Notes: a model not told the origin generated them from the sequence alone. Shown: positions 24,857 through 34,052, numbered from the stretch's first letter. The stretch is DNA of 50,270 nt from an uncultured bacterium (GCA_900550295.1 URRM01000004.1:1-50270); one strand, 5' to 3'. Program-made: numbers and translations.

Positions 24857-26020
24857 TTAAACTTCTATTCCTAATTCTTTTACAACTTCCGCAATCATAT
24901 ACAAAGAACCGCAAACAACAGTAATACCGTCAAAATCAGGCAATTCACCCTTGAATTCTTCAGAAGGATATTTACAAACAGAGGATAAATCTTCGTAAGT
25001 TGCAGAATTTGAATGATTAAAGTGGTTAAAATATATTTCATCTTCAGGTTTGAAAAGAATTTCAACCATTTTTTTGTAATCTTTGTTTTTTAAGCATCCA
25101 AATATAAATCTTTTTTTGTAATCCTTAAAATATATGTCTAAGTTTTGGCGTAATATGCTGATTCCATTAGGGTTGTGAGCGCCGTCTACTAAAACTTTTT
25201 TGTTTTCAAAATATTGAAATCTTCCAAAATGTTTAACATGTTTCAAAGCACTTTGAATAGTTGTAATTTTTATATTTGGAACTATTAAAAGTAAGGCGCT
25301 GATTGCAAGAGCAAGGTTTTCTTGTTGATGAAATCCTTTCAAACTCATTTCTCCAAGGTTATATTCTCTGGCAATTAAAAGCTGGTCATCACTTGCAATA
25401 GATTTAATTGTTTCAAATCCTTTGTTCGTAGCATTTATAACCACAGGACAATCCGGTTTTATAATTCCTGCTTTTTCTGTCGCAATTTTTTCAATAGTAT
25501 TACCCAAGCGTTCAGTATGGTCAAAATCAATTGTTGTAATGATTGTGCAAGTAGGGTTTTCTATAACGTTTGTAGAATCGTATCTTCCGCCTAAACCAAC
25601 TTCTACAACTGCGTAATCAACATTGTTTTCAGCAAAGTATTCAAACATTACCGCAGTCAAAATTTCAAATTCGGTTAAATGAATGTCGTTTTTTTCCGCT
25701 AGGTCTTGGATTTTAAAAACTTTTTCTGCAAAGATTTCTTTTGGAATTTGTTTTCCATCGATTTGAATTCTTTCAGTGTAGTTAAAAATGTGCGGACTTG
25801 TGAAAAGTCCTGTTTTAAAGCCCGCTTCGGTTAAAATAGTACTTAAAATGGCGCAAACAGAACCTTTTCCGTTAGTGCCTGCTACGTGAATACATTTTAA
25901 CTGCTTTTGAGGATTTCCTAAAAGTTCTAAAATGGCTGAAATTCTTTCCAACCCAAGATTTATATAAAATTTACCTTGTGAAGTTAATAGTTCTAAGGCG
26001 TTTTCATAGTTTTTATTCAT
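24857..26020 (-). CDS. folC: Dihydrofolate synthase/folylpolyglutamate synthase
   Basis: FolC adds glutamate to dihydropteroate and to folates, an ATP-driven reaction of the same enzyme family as the Mur ligases. The 387-residue protein has the P-loop GTNGKGS at 48-54, the family LFTSPH segment, VEVGLGGR-x-D-x-TN and a C-terminal DGAHNP motif. The start at 26020 overlaps the end of murG (ATGAATAA). The earlier in-frame start at 26065 would extend the protein 15 residues into murG. It is the last gene of the peptidoglycan cluster. Folate synthesis has no direct link to the wall, so it is probably here by co-expression. Confidence 0.93.
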   Translation of the reverse strand: MNKNYENALELLTSQGKFYINLGLERISAILELLGNPQKQLKCIHVAGTNGKGSVCAILSTILTEAGFKTGLFTSPHIFNYTERIQIDGKQIPKEIFAEKVFKIQDLAEKNDIHLTEFEILTAVMFEYFAENNVDYAVVEVGLGGRYDSTNVIENPTCTIITTIDFDHTERLGNTIEKIATEKAGIIKPDCPVVINATNKGFETIKSIASDDQLLIAREYNLGEMSLKGFHQQENLALAISALLLIVPNIKITTIQSALKHVKHFGRFQYFENKKVLVDGAHNPNGISILRQNLDIYFKDYKKRFIFGCLKNKDYKKMVEILFKPEDEIYFNHFNHSNSATYEDLSSVCKYPSEEFKGELPDFDGITVVCGSLYMIAEVVKELGIEV

Positions 26021-27146
26021 GTGATGCAACCTTTTTAAGTTGTTCAACAATTGTTTGAGTTGCATCTAATTTTGCTAAAGACCTTGTATTTGCTTGAATT
26101 GAGGCTAATCTTTCAGGATTTGAAAGTAATTCATCCAATTTTTCAAGTAAAGTTTCACCCGTTGTTTCTTTGTCTTCTAAATATAGGCAAGCATCTTTAT
26201 TTAAAAGTGATTTGGCGTTCTTACGTTGATGATCTGCTGCTGCATAAGGGTATGGAATTAGGATTGGTGCTATTCCACAAGCGCAAATTTCTGACAAACT
26301 TAACGAACCGGCTCTGGAAATAGCTATGTCAGTAGCTTTTAGAGCTGTAACCATATCGTCAAAATAAGGTTTTAAAATTAAATTTTTATTATGTTCAAAT
26401 TCAGGATAAACATTTTCAAGCGCTTTAAGCGTGTTTTCATAATGTTTTGCACCGGTTTGGAAAATTACTTGAACGTCATATTTTTCAAAAATTTGTTTCA
26501 AACATTGTACAGTTGCTTCGTCAATTGATTTTGCACCTTGAGAACCGCCCATAATTGTAATTGTAGTCTTATTTTCAAGGTTCATATTCTGACGGGCTTC
26601 TTCTTTTGTAAGTGTTTTGAACTGTTCTCTAATAGGGTTTCCGTTAATACTAATATTGTTTGAGCGGATGTATGAAGCTGAATCTTCAAACGCAAGAGAA
26701 ACTTGTTTAGCCATAGGTGCAACAAATTTTGAAACCATACCCGGTTGAGCGTCACAATCGTGAATCATATAAGGTGTTTTTGTTAAATTTGAAGCCATTA
26801 ATGCAGGCGCTGAAACGTAGCCTCCTGTGCCTAAAATAGCATCCGGTTTAAATCTCCATAAATAATAAAGTGCTTTCCAGTTTGCAAGTTCAAGTTCTAT
26901 ACCCCATTTGATGAAGTCCAAACCAATTTTTCTCGGCATACCGGAAACTTTTATTGGTAAAAATTTAAAATGAGCTTTTTTTACAATACCATATTCAAGA
27001 TTATTTGGGTTACCAATATAATAAATATTTTTTGTTGTTTCATCTTTTCTAAGGGCTTCAGCTATTGCTATTGCAGGATAAATATGTCCACCTGTTCCGC
27101 CACCGGTGATGAAATAAGTATATTTTTTCTTACAAGAATCTGACAT
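26013..27146 (-). CDS. murG: UDP-GlcNAc:lipid I N-acetylglucosaminyltransferase MurG
   Basis: MurG transfers GlcNAc to lipid I to make lipid II on the inner face of the membrane. The 377-residue GT-B protein (GT28) has the N-terminal glycine-rich loop GGGTGGH at 15-21, the H-D-x-D-x-QPG segment near 130, GGSQGA near 200, and the C-terminal donor site with SRAGSLSLSE and PYPYAAADHQ. The length is normal. Its start overlaps the end of ftsW by 17 bases and its stop overlaps folC. Confidence 0.95.
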   Translation of the reverse strand: MSDSCKKKYTYFITGGGTGGHIYPAIAIAEALRKDETTKNIYYIGNPNNLEYGIVKKAHFKFLPIKVSGMPRKIGLDFIKWGIELELANWKALYYLWRFKPDAILGTGGYVSAPALMASNLTKTPYMIHDCDAQPGMVSKFVAPMAKQVSLAFEDSASYIRSNNISINGNPIREQFKTLTKEEARQNMNLENKTTITIMGGSQGAKSIDEATVQCLKQIFEKYDVQVIFQTGAKHYENTLKALENVYPEFEHNKNLILKPYFDDMVTALKATDIAISRAGSLSLSEICACGIAPILIPYPYAAADHQRKNAKSLLNKDACLYLEDKETTGETLLEKLDELLSNPERLASIQANTRSLAKLDATQTIVEQLKKVASHE

Positions 27147-28338
27147 TTGAATTAGTCCTTATTTTTTTAATTCTTTTCTTTGAAATATTCAATAATACGC
27201 CAATCATCCATAGAGAAACCATTAATGAAGAACCACCATAGCTTATGAATGGAAGAGGAACACCTGTTGCAGGTAAGAAAGAGGTTGCAACAGAGATGTT
27301 TAAGAAAGCTTGGAAACCGATTGAGAAGGTAATTCCGACTGCTAAGATTTTGCCGTACATATCAGGACATCTTGATGCAATGATTAAGCCTCTGTGGATT
27401 AAAGTCCAGAATAAACCGATTACCAAAATACAGCCAATCCAGCCTAATTCTTCACCAATAACAGCAAAAATAAAGTCGGTATGTGCTTCCGGAATCCAGT
27501 ATAATTTTTGTTTAGAATTACCAAAACCAACACCCCAGAATCCACCGGATGCGAATGCAATTAAGGATTGAATAATTTGATAACCTGAAGTAAGTGCGTA
27601 TTGTTCAGGGTTCAACCATGTTGTAATACGTTCTAATTGGTAAGGTTTAATTATAAAAGATAAGATAGAACTTTTTAATGCTGTTGTAATTGTTGCGGCT
27701 AAGCCAATGGCACCACAGACACCGCCAACAGCAAAGAGTTTTATCGGGCCTCCGGCATTTAACCAACATACCAAACAGGTTGATAAAAGCAAGATAACCA
27801 TACTTAAGTTCGGTTGTTTGTATATTAAAGCAACCATAATTAATATCGGTATGAAGTAAATCATTTTACTAGAATCAAAAATCTTGCTATTTTTGTAGAA
27901 TGCGCTACCCATAAGCAACACGACGGCAAACTTTGCAAACTCGGAAGGCTGTAATTGAGTAAAACCGATGTTTAACCAACGTTTTGCTTCGTTTACTGTA
28001 ATACCTAAAGGCGTAAATGCTACTAATAACAAGGATATAACAACCCCGATGCTTATGAAGAGAGTCCAAGGTACGAGTTTTTTATAATCATAATTTATAA
28101 AAAATTTCATACCAAGTAAACCAATAATCAAGAAAAAGATTTGAAATAATGCAAATCTTGCGGGATTTTGTCCCATTTCCATACATTTTGGAGCACTGGC
28201 AGAAAAGATTGCAATGATACCAATAGTAACCAAAAACGCAACAACGATTAACACCGTCTTGTCCGGCGGAGTTAAGATGACACTTTGCTTTGAAGTGTAT
28301 GGAATATCTCGTTTTGGGTTATACTTTTGATAAGACAT
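27130..28338 (-). CDS. ftsW: Peptidoglycan polymerase FtsW (SEDS family)
   Basis: SEDS proteins polymerise lipid II into glycan strands; FtsW acts in the division septum with a class B PBP. The 402-residue protein has about ten membrane helices. The extracytoplasmic PEAHTDFIFAVIGEELG loop contains the catalytic-type Asp, and GFGNSKQKLYWIPEAHTDF and P-x-TGVPLPFISYGGSS are typical. FtsW is chosen over RodA because of its place between murD and murG. The start at 28338 lies inside the end of murD; the longer frame from 28395 only reads murD sequence in another frame. No ftsI is in the window. Confidence 0.92.
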   Translation of the reverse strand: MSYQKYNPKRDIPYTSKQSVILTPPDKTVLIVVAFLVTIGIIAIFSASAPKCMEMGQNPARFALFQIFFLIIGLLGMKFFINYDYKKLVPWTLFISIGVVISLLLVAFTPLGITVNEAKRWLNIGFTQLQPSEFAKFAVVLLMGSAFYKNSKIFDSSKMIYFIPILIMVALIYKQPNLSMVILLLSTCLVCWLNAGGPIKLFAVGGVCGAIGLAATITTALKSSILSFIIKPYQLERITTWLNPEQYALTSGYQIIQSLIAFASGGFWGVGFGNSKQKLYWIPEAHTDFIFAVIGEELGWIGCILVIGLFWTLIHRGLIIASRCPDMYGKILAVGITFSIGFQAFLNISVATSFLPATGVPLPFISYGGSSLMVSLWMIGVLLNISKKRIKKIRTNSNVRFL

Positions 28339-29668
28339 ATTCTTTGAATACTTTTCCTCGTTCTTCGTAGCCTGTAAACATATCGAAACTTGCACATGCT
28401 GGTGAAAGTAGTACTACATCCGGATTAAGGCTTAAACCTTTATCGATTGCGCTTTGCATAGTTTCTTCAAAAATAATATTTTTAAATCCGTTTTGTTTTA
28501 AATTTTCTTCAAAACGTTTTCCTGCTTCTCCAATTAAAATAACAGTTTTTATGTGTTTGTTAATTGAATCACAGAATTCTTTTAAATCTGTATTTTTATC
28601 ACGACCACCGGCAATTAAAACAACATCTTTGTCATTGAAAGAGTTGATTGCAACAATTGCTGATTCAGGGTTTGTTGCCTTTGAATCGTTGTAAAATTCA
28701 GTTTTACCAATCTTAGTAACATATTCTAATCTGTGTTCAGGAACTTTGAATGACATAATTGCATCTCTGATTTCGTCATTTTCAATACCTTCAATTTTAG
28801 CCACAATTATTGAACACATTACGTTTTGGTAGTTATGATGACCGATTAACGGACAATCTTTTAATGTGATAATTTTCTCTGTTTTTTTGTTTCTACAATA
28901 ATAAATTGTATCATTTTCAATGTAGCAACAGTTGTCTTCCATTTTTTTGTCAAAAATGAAAACGGTTGATGGACAAGTTTTAGAGAATTCTAATAATCTT
29001 TCATCTGCTCCATTGAAAACTGCAAATGCCGGATTTTGAGGGAATTTAAAGATTTTTGCTTTTGCATTAAAGTAATTTTCTAAACCTTCATGCCAATCAA
29101 TGTGATCAGGTGTAAAGTTCAACCAGCAAGAAATTTGAGGTTGAAAAGCGTTACTTGTTTCTAATTGGAAAGAACTAACTTCACAAACAAAATAATCAAC
29201 ATTTTTGTCTAATAACGAACATGGTGGAACACCGTAGTTTCCGCAAGGTTCAGCTTTGAATTCTTTTTGTAGGATATGTGCTGTAAGTGCTGTTGTAGTT
29301 GTTTTTCCGTTTGTACCGGTAATGGCAATAAAAGGTTTTAAACTTTCTTTGAAAGCAAGTTCAATTTCAGAAATGATAGGTACATTAGCCTCTTTAACTC
29401 GTTTAAAAAGTTCGCTACGAGGAGGAATTCCCGGGCTTGCTATTGCAAGGTAGCTATCTTTAATGAATTCGTCGCTATGTCTGCCCATTTCTACTTTTAT
29501 GTCTAAAGATTTAAGTTCATCTAATAAAGCTTTGTCAGAGTCTTTTTCTTCTCTAGACTCTGTAATATAAACATCTGCACATTTTTCACTTAAATATTTT
29601 GCAGCTGCTATGCCACTTTTAGACAATCCTAAGATTAATACTTTTTTTTCAAACCAGTTCTTTTTCAT
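28319..29668 (-). CDS. murD: UDP-MurNAc-L-alanine:D-glutamate ligase
   Basis: MurD adds D-glutamate to UDP-MurNAc-L-Ala with ATP in the cytoplasm. The 449-residue protein shows the three-domain layout: a Rossmann-like N-terminal part with GLSKSGIAA at 14-22, the central P-loop TGTNGKTTTT from 117, the ND-SKATNPES motif, and a C-terminal domain with LSPACASFDMF, typical of MurD. It has two bases between it and mraY and overlaps ftsW by 20 bases. Confidence 0.95.
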   Translation of the reverse strand: MKKNWFEKKVLILGLSKSGIAAAKYLSEKCADVYITESREEKDSDKALLDELKSLDIKVEMGRHSDEFIKDSYLAIASPGIPPRSELFKRVKEANVPIISEIELAFKESLKPFIAITGTNGKTTTTALTAHILQKEFKAEPCGNYGVPPCSLLDKNVDYFVCEVSSFQLETSNAFQPQISCWLNFTPDHIDWHEGLENYFNAKAKIFKFPQNPAFAVFNGADERLLEFSKTCPSTVFIFDKKMEDNCCYIENDTIYYCRNKKTEKIITLKDCPLIGHHNYQNVMCSIIVAKIEGIENDEIRDAIMSFKVPEHRLEYVTKIGKTEFYNDSKATNPESAIVAINSFNDKDVVLIAGGRDKNTDLKEFCDSINKHIKTVILIGEAGKRFEENLKQNGFKNIIFEETMQSAIDKGLSLNPDVVLLSPACASFDMFTGYEERGKVFKEYVLSKV

Positions 29669-29670
29669 TA

Positions 29671-30651
29671 TTAAATAAGTCCTCTAAAATATAGATATGC
29701 AAGAATTACAGCGATTATAGAGAAGATTGTTGAACAAATTGCAAAGGTTGCAACAATCCTTTTTTCGCTCCAGCCTAAAAGTTCAAAATGGTGATGAATT
29801 GGTGCCATTTTAAACACTCTTTTTCCTGTTAATTTGAAACTTGTAACTTGAATAATTACGGATAAAGTTTCAATAATGAACATTAAAGCAATTATTACCA
29901 ATAAAAGTTCAAATTTGCCCATTACAGCTAATGTTCCAAGCAATCCGCCTAATGCTAATGAGCCTGTATCACCCATAAACACTTGAGCTTTAGGTTTGTT
30001 GTATTTTAAAAATCCAACTAAAGCGCCTGCAGTTGCCGCTGCAATAATTGCAACTTCCATATAGCCATTAATTCCTGCAACGAAAGCACAAGCCAAGAAT
30101 GAAGGTACCCCACAACTTGAAGCAAGTCCATCAAGTCCATCTGTTAAGTTGAAGGCATTTGATGCTCCAATGATAATGAATACCGCAAAAAATGGGTAAA
30201 GCCACATTAAATCAATGTAGTGGTAACCGAATGAAATTCTTGTGAATTGCTCTCCGCAAAGCGGAATGAAAATTGCAGGTAAAAATGCAATAACAATTTG
30301 TCTGATTAATTTTCCACGAGGTGTTAAACCTTGATTTTCTTTACCTTTTATTTTCAAATAATCATCTTGAAATCCTGCCAATGTGTAGAAAAACAAAGTG
30401 ATTAAAATAATAAAACCAAATGCATTCAATCTTTGGTCAAGTGCCAAAACGATTACAGAAGCTAAAACAATAGCGCCTACAATAAAGATACCACCTGTTG
30501 TCGGTGTGCCTTGTTTTTTCTTATGAGCTTCCGGAGCAAGGTCTAAAACATATTGCCCGATAGTTCTTTTTTGTAGAAAGTCAATATATGGAACGCCGAA
30601 TAGTAGGCATAAAATCAAGCCTAGTATAAATGCGATTGACAACATTATCAT
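29671..30651 (-). CDS. mraY: Phospho-MurNAc-pentapeptide transferase
   Basis: MraY moves phospho-MurNAc-pentapeptide from UDP to undecaprenyl phosphate, giving lipid I. The 326-residue membrane protein has about ten helices. Visible catalytic and binding motifs are the FQDD-YLK loop near 93, NAFNLTDGLDGLA, FMGDTGSLALGG and the PIHHHFELLGW histidine loop. Its ATG overlaps the murF stop as ATGA. A second ATG two codons later is also possible. Confidence 0.96.
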   Translation of the reverse strand: MIMLSIAFILGLILCLLFGVPYIDFLQKRTIGQYVLDLAPEAHKKKQGTPTTGGIFIVGAIVLASVIVLALDQRLNAFGFIILITLFFYTLAGFQDDYLKIKGKENQGLTPRGKLIRQIVIAFLPAIFIPLCGEQFTRISFGYHYIDLMWLYPFFAVFIIIGASNAFNLTDGLDGLASSCGVPSFLACAFVAGINGYMEVAIIAAATAGALVGFLKYNKPKAQVFMGDTGSLALGGLLGTLAVMGKFELLLVIIALMFIIETLSVIIQVTSFKLTGKRVFKMAPIHHHFELLGWSEKRIVATFAICSTIFSIIAVILAYLYFRGLI

Positions 30652-31988
30652 GAGATTTCTCCTTTAAGTTCATTTAAAATTTCCTCAAATTTCATTGAAC
30701 GTGAGGCTTTCAAAAATATTGTAGAATGTTTTTCAACATTATCAAGTATGTAACGAGTGGCCTGACAGTTGTTTTCAAAAGAAGCTGTCGGAATTCCGTT
30801 TTCAGCAACTTTTTCAGCAATTTTTTTCGCTAAATTACCAACTGTAATTACTCGTATATCATTGTTTTCAGTTAATTTACCGATAATAAAATTACCAATT
30901 TCTTGATGATAAAATTCTTCATCTGTTCCAAGTTCACCCATATTGCCTAAAACAAGAGTAGCTTTCGGATAAAGTTCCAAAACTGTTGCAAGAGCGGCTT
31001 TCATTGAGTCAGGATTTGCGTTGTACGCATCATTTATAACTTGATAATCACCAACTTTTTCAATTTGCCAACGTTTTTCAATTGGGGCATAAGCCTTTAA
31101 ACCATCTCTGATATCGTCAGGATTCATTTCTAACTGTAAACCTGCTTCAATTACAGCAAGAGAGTTTTCGACGTTGTAATCACCTTCAATGTTTAGTTGA
31201 TATTCTTCGTCTTTATATTCAAATTTTGTTTTGCCGATTTGTTTTTCAATAAAGTTAACGTCTTTGATTGAAAAATAAATTTTTTCGCCTTTAAATTCAA
31301 CTGTTTGTCTGATTAAATCACTGTCGTGTGCAATAAAACAGCCGTTTTCTTTTTGATATTTACAAATTTCGCACTTTGCTTTTGCAATATTTTCTCTGCT
31401 TCCCAAACGACCAATGTGAGATGTCCCAACGTTAGTTATAATGGTAATATCAGGGTGAGAATATTTTGAAAGAAGTTCAATTTCACCCAAACCTCTCATG
31501 CCCATTTCAAGAATTAGAACTTGAGTATCTGTAGGCATAGAAAGAATTGTTTGGCAAAAACCAACTTCATTGTTGTGATTTAATGGTGTTGCGTGAGTTC
31601 TGAAAGCTTGTTTACAAACACTTGTAAGCATTTCTTTTGTAGTTGTTTTGCCCGAACTTCCTGTAAGTGCAATAACTTTAGGTGAAACTTTGTTCAAATA
31701 CAAGTTTGCAAGTTGCAAATATGCAATCATAGGATCATGAACCTGCAAAATCAATTCTGCGTTGTCTAAAACAGTTCCTTTTGTTGTGAAATAAGCTCTT
31801 GCACCTGCTTCAACGGCTTTATCTATAAAATTTTCACCGTCAAAAGATTCACCCTTCAACCCGATATAAACATTTTCAGATTTGATAGTTCTTGTATCGG
31901 TTGAAATAGAGAATAATTCAGTTTTTGTGTTATTTTTTAATACTTTTGCACCGGTTGCAAAAATTAATTCTTCAGTTGTGAATTTCAT
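30648..31988 (-). CDS. murF: UDP-MurNAc-tripeptide:D-alanyl-D-alanine ligase
   Basis: MurF completes the UDP-MurNAc-pentapeptide by adding D-Ala-D-Ala. The 446-residue protein has an N-terminal substrate domain with ST-DTR, the P-loop LTGSSGKTTTKEM from 108, H-x-N-x-EVG-like and G-x-RG-G-EI segments, and the YNANPDSM motif characteristic of MurF. It is the first gene of the cluster. TAAAAT ends 6 bases before the ATG and no ribosome-binding site is present, so the cluster's first cistron looks leaderless. Confidence 0.95.
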   Translation of the reverse strand: MKFTTEELIFATGAKVLKNNTKTELFSISTDTRTIKSENVYIGLKGESFDGENFIDKAVEAGARAYFTTKGTVLDNAELILQVHDPMIAYLQLANLYLNKVSPKVIALTGSSGKTTTKEMLTSVCKQAFRTHATPLNHNNEVGFCQTILSMPTDTQVLILEMGMRGLGEIELLSKYSHPDITIITNVGTSHIGRLGSRENIAKAKCEICKYQKENGCFIAHDSDLIRQTVEFKGEKIYFSIKDVNFIEKQIGKTKFEYKDEEYQLNIEGDYNVENSLAVIEAGLQLEMNPDDIRDGLKAYAPIEKRWQIEKVGDYQVINDAYNANPDSMKAALATVLELYPKATLVLGNMGELGTDEEFYHQEIGNFIIGKLTENNDIRVITVGNLAKKIAEKVAENGIPTASFENNCQATRYILDNVEKHSTIFLKASRSMKFEEILNELKGEIS

Positions 31989-31994
31989 AAGAAA

Positions 31995-32000
31995 ATTTTA
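31995..32000 (-). promoter_or_regulatory. -10 box of the murF cluster, leaderless geometry
   Basis: On the minus strand TAAAAT, then TTTCTT, then the murF ATG at 31988. The same TTTCTT leader follows the -10 box of the ClC gene. No good -35 is seen at the normal distance. Confidence 0.55.
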
Positions 32001-32125
32001 CACCAAATATACGTAATATACACTATTTTTTTGAAATTATCTTGAAATTTTTAATAAAATAGTTCAGAATGAAAAAGTAAGAAGAAAAAGTGTTGCTTTT
32101 CGGTTCAAAAGAAAAGTGTTTAAAA

Positions 32126-32147
32126 CATAGTTACATTTGTAACTATG
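32126..32147. promoter_or_regulatory. Perfect 22-base palindrome, possible operator
   Basis: CATAGTTACA and TGTAACTATG flank two Ts. It lies about 130 bases upstream of the murF start, in the 322-bp gap between murF and the second speE-like gene. It has no T-run and could be a binding site for a dimeric regulator or a small hairpin. Apart from this and the repeat at 32176, nothing else was recognised in 31989-32310. Confidence 0.35.
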
Positions 32148-32175
32148 AATATTATATTGGATGATAAATCTCATG

Positions 32176-32212
32176 TCGTCAAGATCTCGTGTTGCAGTAC
32201 GGGAGGACATTA
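32176..32212 (-). repeat. Dispersed palindromic repeat, CCCGTG-CACGGG family, copy 3 (inverted)
   Basis: On the minus strand it reads AATGTCCTCCCGTACTGC and then AACACGAGATCTTGA. This matches copy 1 at 13044-13080 with a few changes, two of which weaken the stem. It lies between murF and the speE-like pair. Confidence 0.55.
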
Positions 32213-32310
32213 TGTTTTAATGCGCAGTCGGAGGGTTTATCAGATGCAGAATCTCACGTTTACTTATACCCTTAAACTATTTATTGTGATAAGGAGTCTA
32301 AGTATACTTT

Positions 32311-33159
32311 TTATTGCAATTCATCCAAGAAGGTCGGCAAAGCATAGCAAGACTTGTGGTAATTGATGTTATAGATTTTACATTTTTGTGTAATTTCTTC
32401 TGCTCGTTTTTCATCAATAAATGAAAGCGGTTCAACATCTTTTGAGCAGAAAGCCCAAGCCCAATACCCCCCAGGGTATGTTGGAATTACAGAAGTGTAA
32501 GTGTTTACGATTGGGAATGCACTTTTTAACATTGTGTACATTTCTTTAATCTCTTCTTCAAGCGCAACAGGGCTTTCAGATTGAGTTACCATAATTCCGC
32601 CGTCTTTTAGTGAATTGTTAATATTTTTATAAAATTCTTCCGTAAACAGCCCAACACCTAAGCTTAAAGGATCAGGGGTGTCTATCAAAACGATATCATA
32701 ACAATTCTTTTTGTCTTTGATAAATTCAATGGCATTTTCGTAAATTATGTCTAATTTTGGATTATCAAATTCGCAAGATAAGCTAGGGAAGAACTTTTTA
32801 GAAGTTTTGACAACTTCTTTGTCAATTTCGCAAAGAGTCACGTGTTCAACTGTATTGTGCTTAAACACTTCTCTAACAGTTCCGCCGTCACCACCGCCGA
32901 TGATTAAAACCTCTTTAGGGCAAGGATGATTAAGCATTGGAATATGCACAATCATTTCGTGATAAAAATACTCATCACCTTCCGTTGCAACCATTAAATC
33001 ATCCAATGTTAAGATTTTGCCCAATTTTGAGTCTGAATCCAAAACTTCAATTTTTTGAAACTCAGATTCTTCCGAAAACAAAACTTTTTTTATTTTAATA
33101 GATATACCATAGCCTGATGGTGTAAATTCTTGATAATACAGTTGATTGTCGTCTTGCAT
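32311..33159 (-). CDS. speE: Spermidine synthase-like aminopropyltransferase, catalytic residues intact
   Basis: The family transfers an aminopropyl group from decarboxylated S-adenosylmethionine to putrescine or a related amine. The 282-residue protein keeps the key sites: H67 and E68 in the YHEM segment, GGGDGG at 88-93 with D91, E111 of the EID nucleotide site, and the D160-x-x-D163 catalytic pair in DTPDP. After this pair it has LSLGVG instead of the usual GPA. The amine specificity is not certain. AAGGAG lies before the ATG, 8 bases after its paralogue, and it is the last gene of the proS-HIT-speE-speE unit. Confidence 0.85.
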   Translation of the reverse strand: MQDDNQLYYQEFTPSGYGISIKIKKVLFSEESEFQKIEVLDSDSKLGKILTLDDLMVATEGDEYFYHEMIVHIPMLNHPCPKEVLIIGGGDGGTVREVFKHNTVEHVTLCEIDKEVVKTSKKFFPSLSCEFDNPKLDIIYENAIEFIKDKKNCYDIVLIDTPDPLSLGVGLFTEEFYKNINNSLKDGGIMVTQSESPVALEEEIKEMYTMLKSAFPIVNTYTSVIPTYPGGYWAWAFCSKDVEPLSFIDEKRAEEITQKCKIYNINYHKSCYALPTFLDELQ

Positions 33160-33167
33160 TTTGCTCC

Positions 33168-34013
33168 TTACAACAATTCATCTAAAATTGTTTCTTGTTC
33201 AAAGCGTTGTTGCGCATACTTTTTATTGAACAATTTGCATTGACTGACAACTTCTTCATATCTTTTTTCATCAATATTTTTTAAAGGTTCAACTGTTTGT
33301 GAGCAGAAAGCCCAAGCCCAACAACTTCCGGGGTAAGTAGGTACCGGAGAAGTGTAAGTTTTTATGATTTTGAACACTTTTAGTAAGCTTTCGTATAATT
33401 TTTTACTTTTTTCGACATTAGCAACAGGACTTTCAGATTGCACAACGATAATACCGTCGTCGTTTAAAACTCTTTTTAAATTGTCATAAACTTCACTTGT
33501 GTATTCACCAACTCCCGGACCTAGAGGATCCGGAGATGTAATAAGGATTACGTCGAATTTCATATCTGTTGATTTTATGTATTCGAATGCATCTGCAATT
33601 TTAACTTGAACTCTTGGATCATCAAGTCCGCTTGCGATTTTAGGCAAATATTTTTTGCAAGTATTAACAACTTCTTCATCAATATCAACGACAACGACGT
33701 TTTCAACTGTGTTGTGTTTCAAAACTTCGTGAGTAGATGCACCTGTACCACCGCCGATAATTAAAACATTCTTAGGGCAAAGGTGGCTAATCATAGGAAC
33801 GTGAGCAATCATTTCATTATAATGGTATGCATCGCCTTCTGTAACGAACATTAAATCGTTTAGAGTCAATATTTTACCCAATGAAGATTCAGAGTCCAAA
33901 ACTTCAATCTTTTGATATTTTGATTGAGTTGAAAATAATATATCTTTAATTTTTATAGCTATACCAAAACCTGACGGAGTTATTTCTCTATAATATTTTT
34001 GTTCGTCTACCAT
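33168..34013 (-). CDS. Divergent spermidine synthase paralogue with altered active site
   Basis: The 281-residue protein is clearly a paralogue of the next gene and aligns almost end to end with it. At the matching positions it has N66 for the YHEM His, T90 and A92 in GGGTGA for GGGDGG, D110 for the nucleotide-binding Glu, and T159 where the first catalytic Asp should be (TSPDP). Loss of the proton-abstracting Asp and the dcSAM-contacting Asp argues against normal aminopropyl transfer. It may be a regulatory or heteromeric partner or have a new substrate. AAGAGG precedes the ATG. It lies between the HIT gene and the intact speE. Confidence 0.85.
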   Translation of the reverse strand: MVDEQKYYREITPSGFGIAIKIKDILFSTQSKYQKIEVLDSESSLGKILTLNDLMFVTEGDAYHYNEMIAHVPMISHLCPKNVLIIGGGTGASTHEVLKHNTVENVVVVDIDEEVVNTCKKYLPKIASGLDDPRVQVKIADAFEYIKSTDMKFDVILITSPDPLGPGVGEYTSEVYDNLKRVLNDDGIIVVQSESPVANVEKSKKLYESLLKVFKIIKTYTSPVPTYPGSCWAWAFCSQTVEPLKNIDEKRYEEVVSQCKLFNKKYAQQRFEQETILDELL

Positions 34014-34052
34014 AAATTCTACCTCTTATTTGGAGTAATGTTTTTAAAATAT

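Noticed and set aside
32145..32366. 73-residue plus-strand frame between murF and the speE-like gene
   Set aside because: It covers the palindrome and a dispersed repeat, overlaps the end of the speE gene and lacks a ribosome-binding site.
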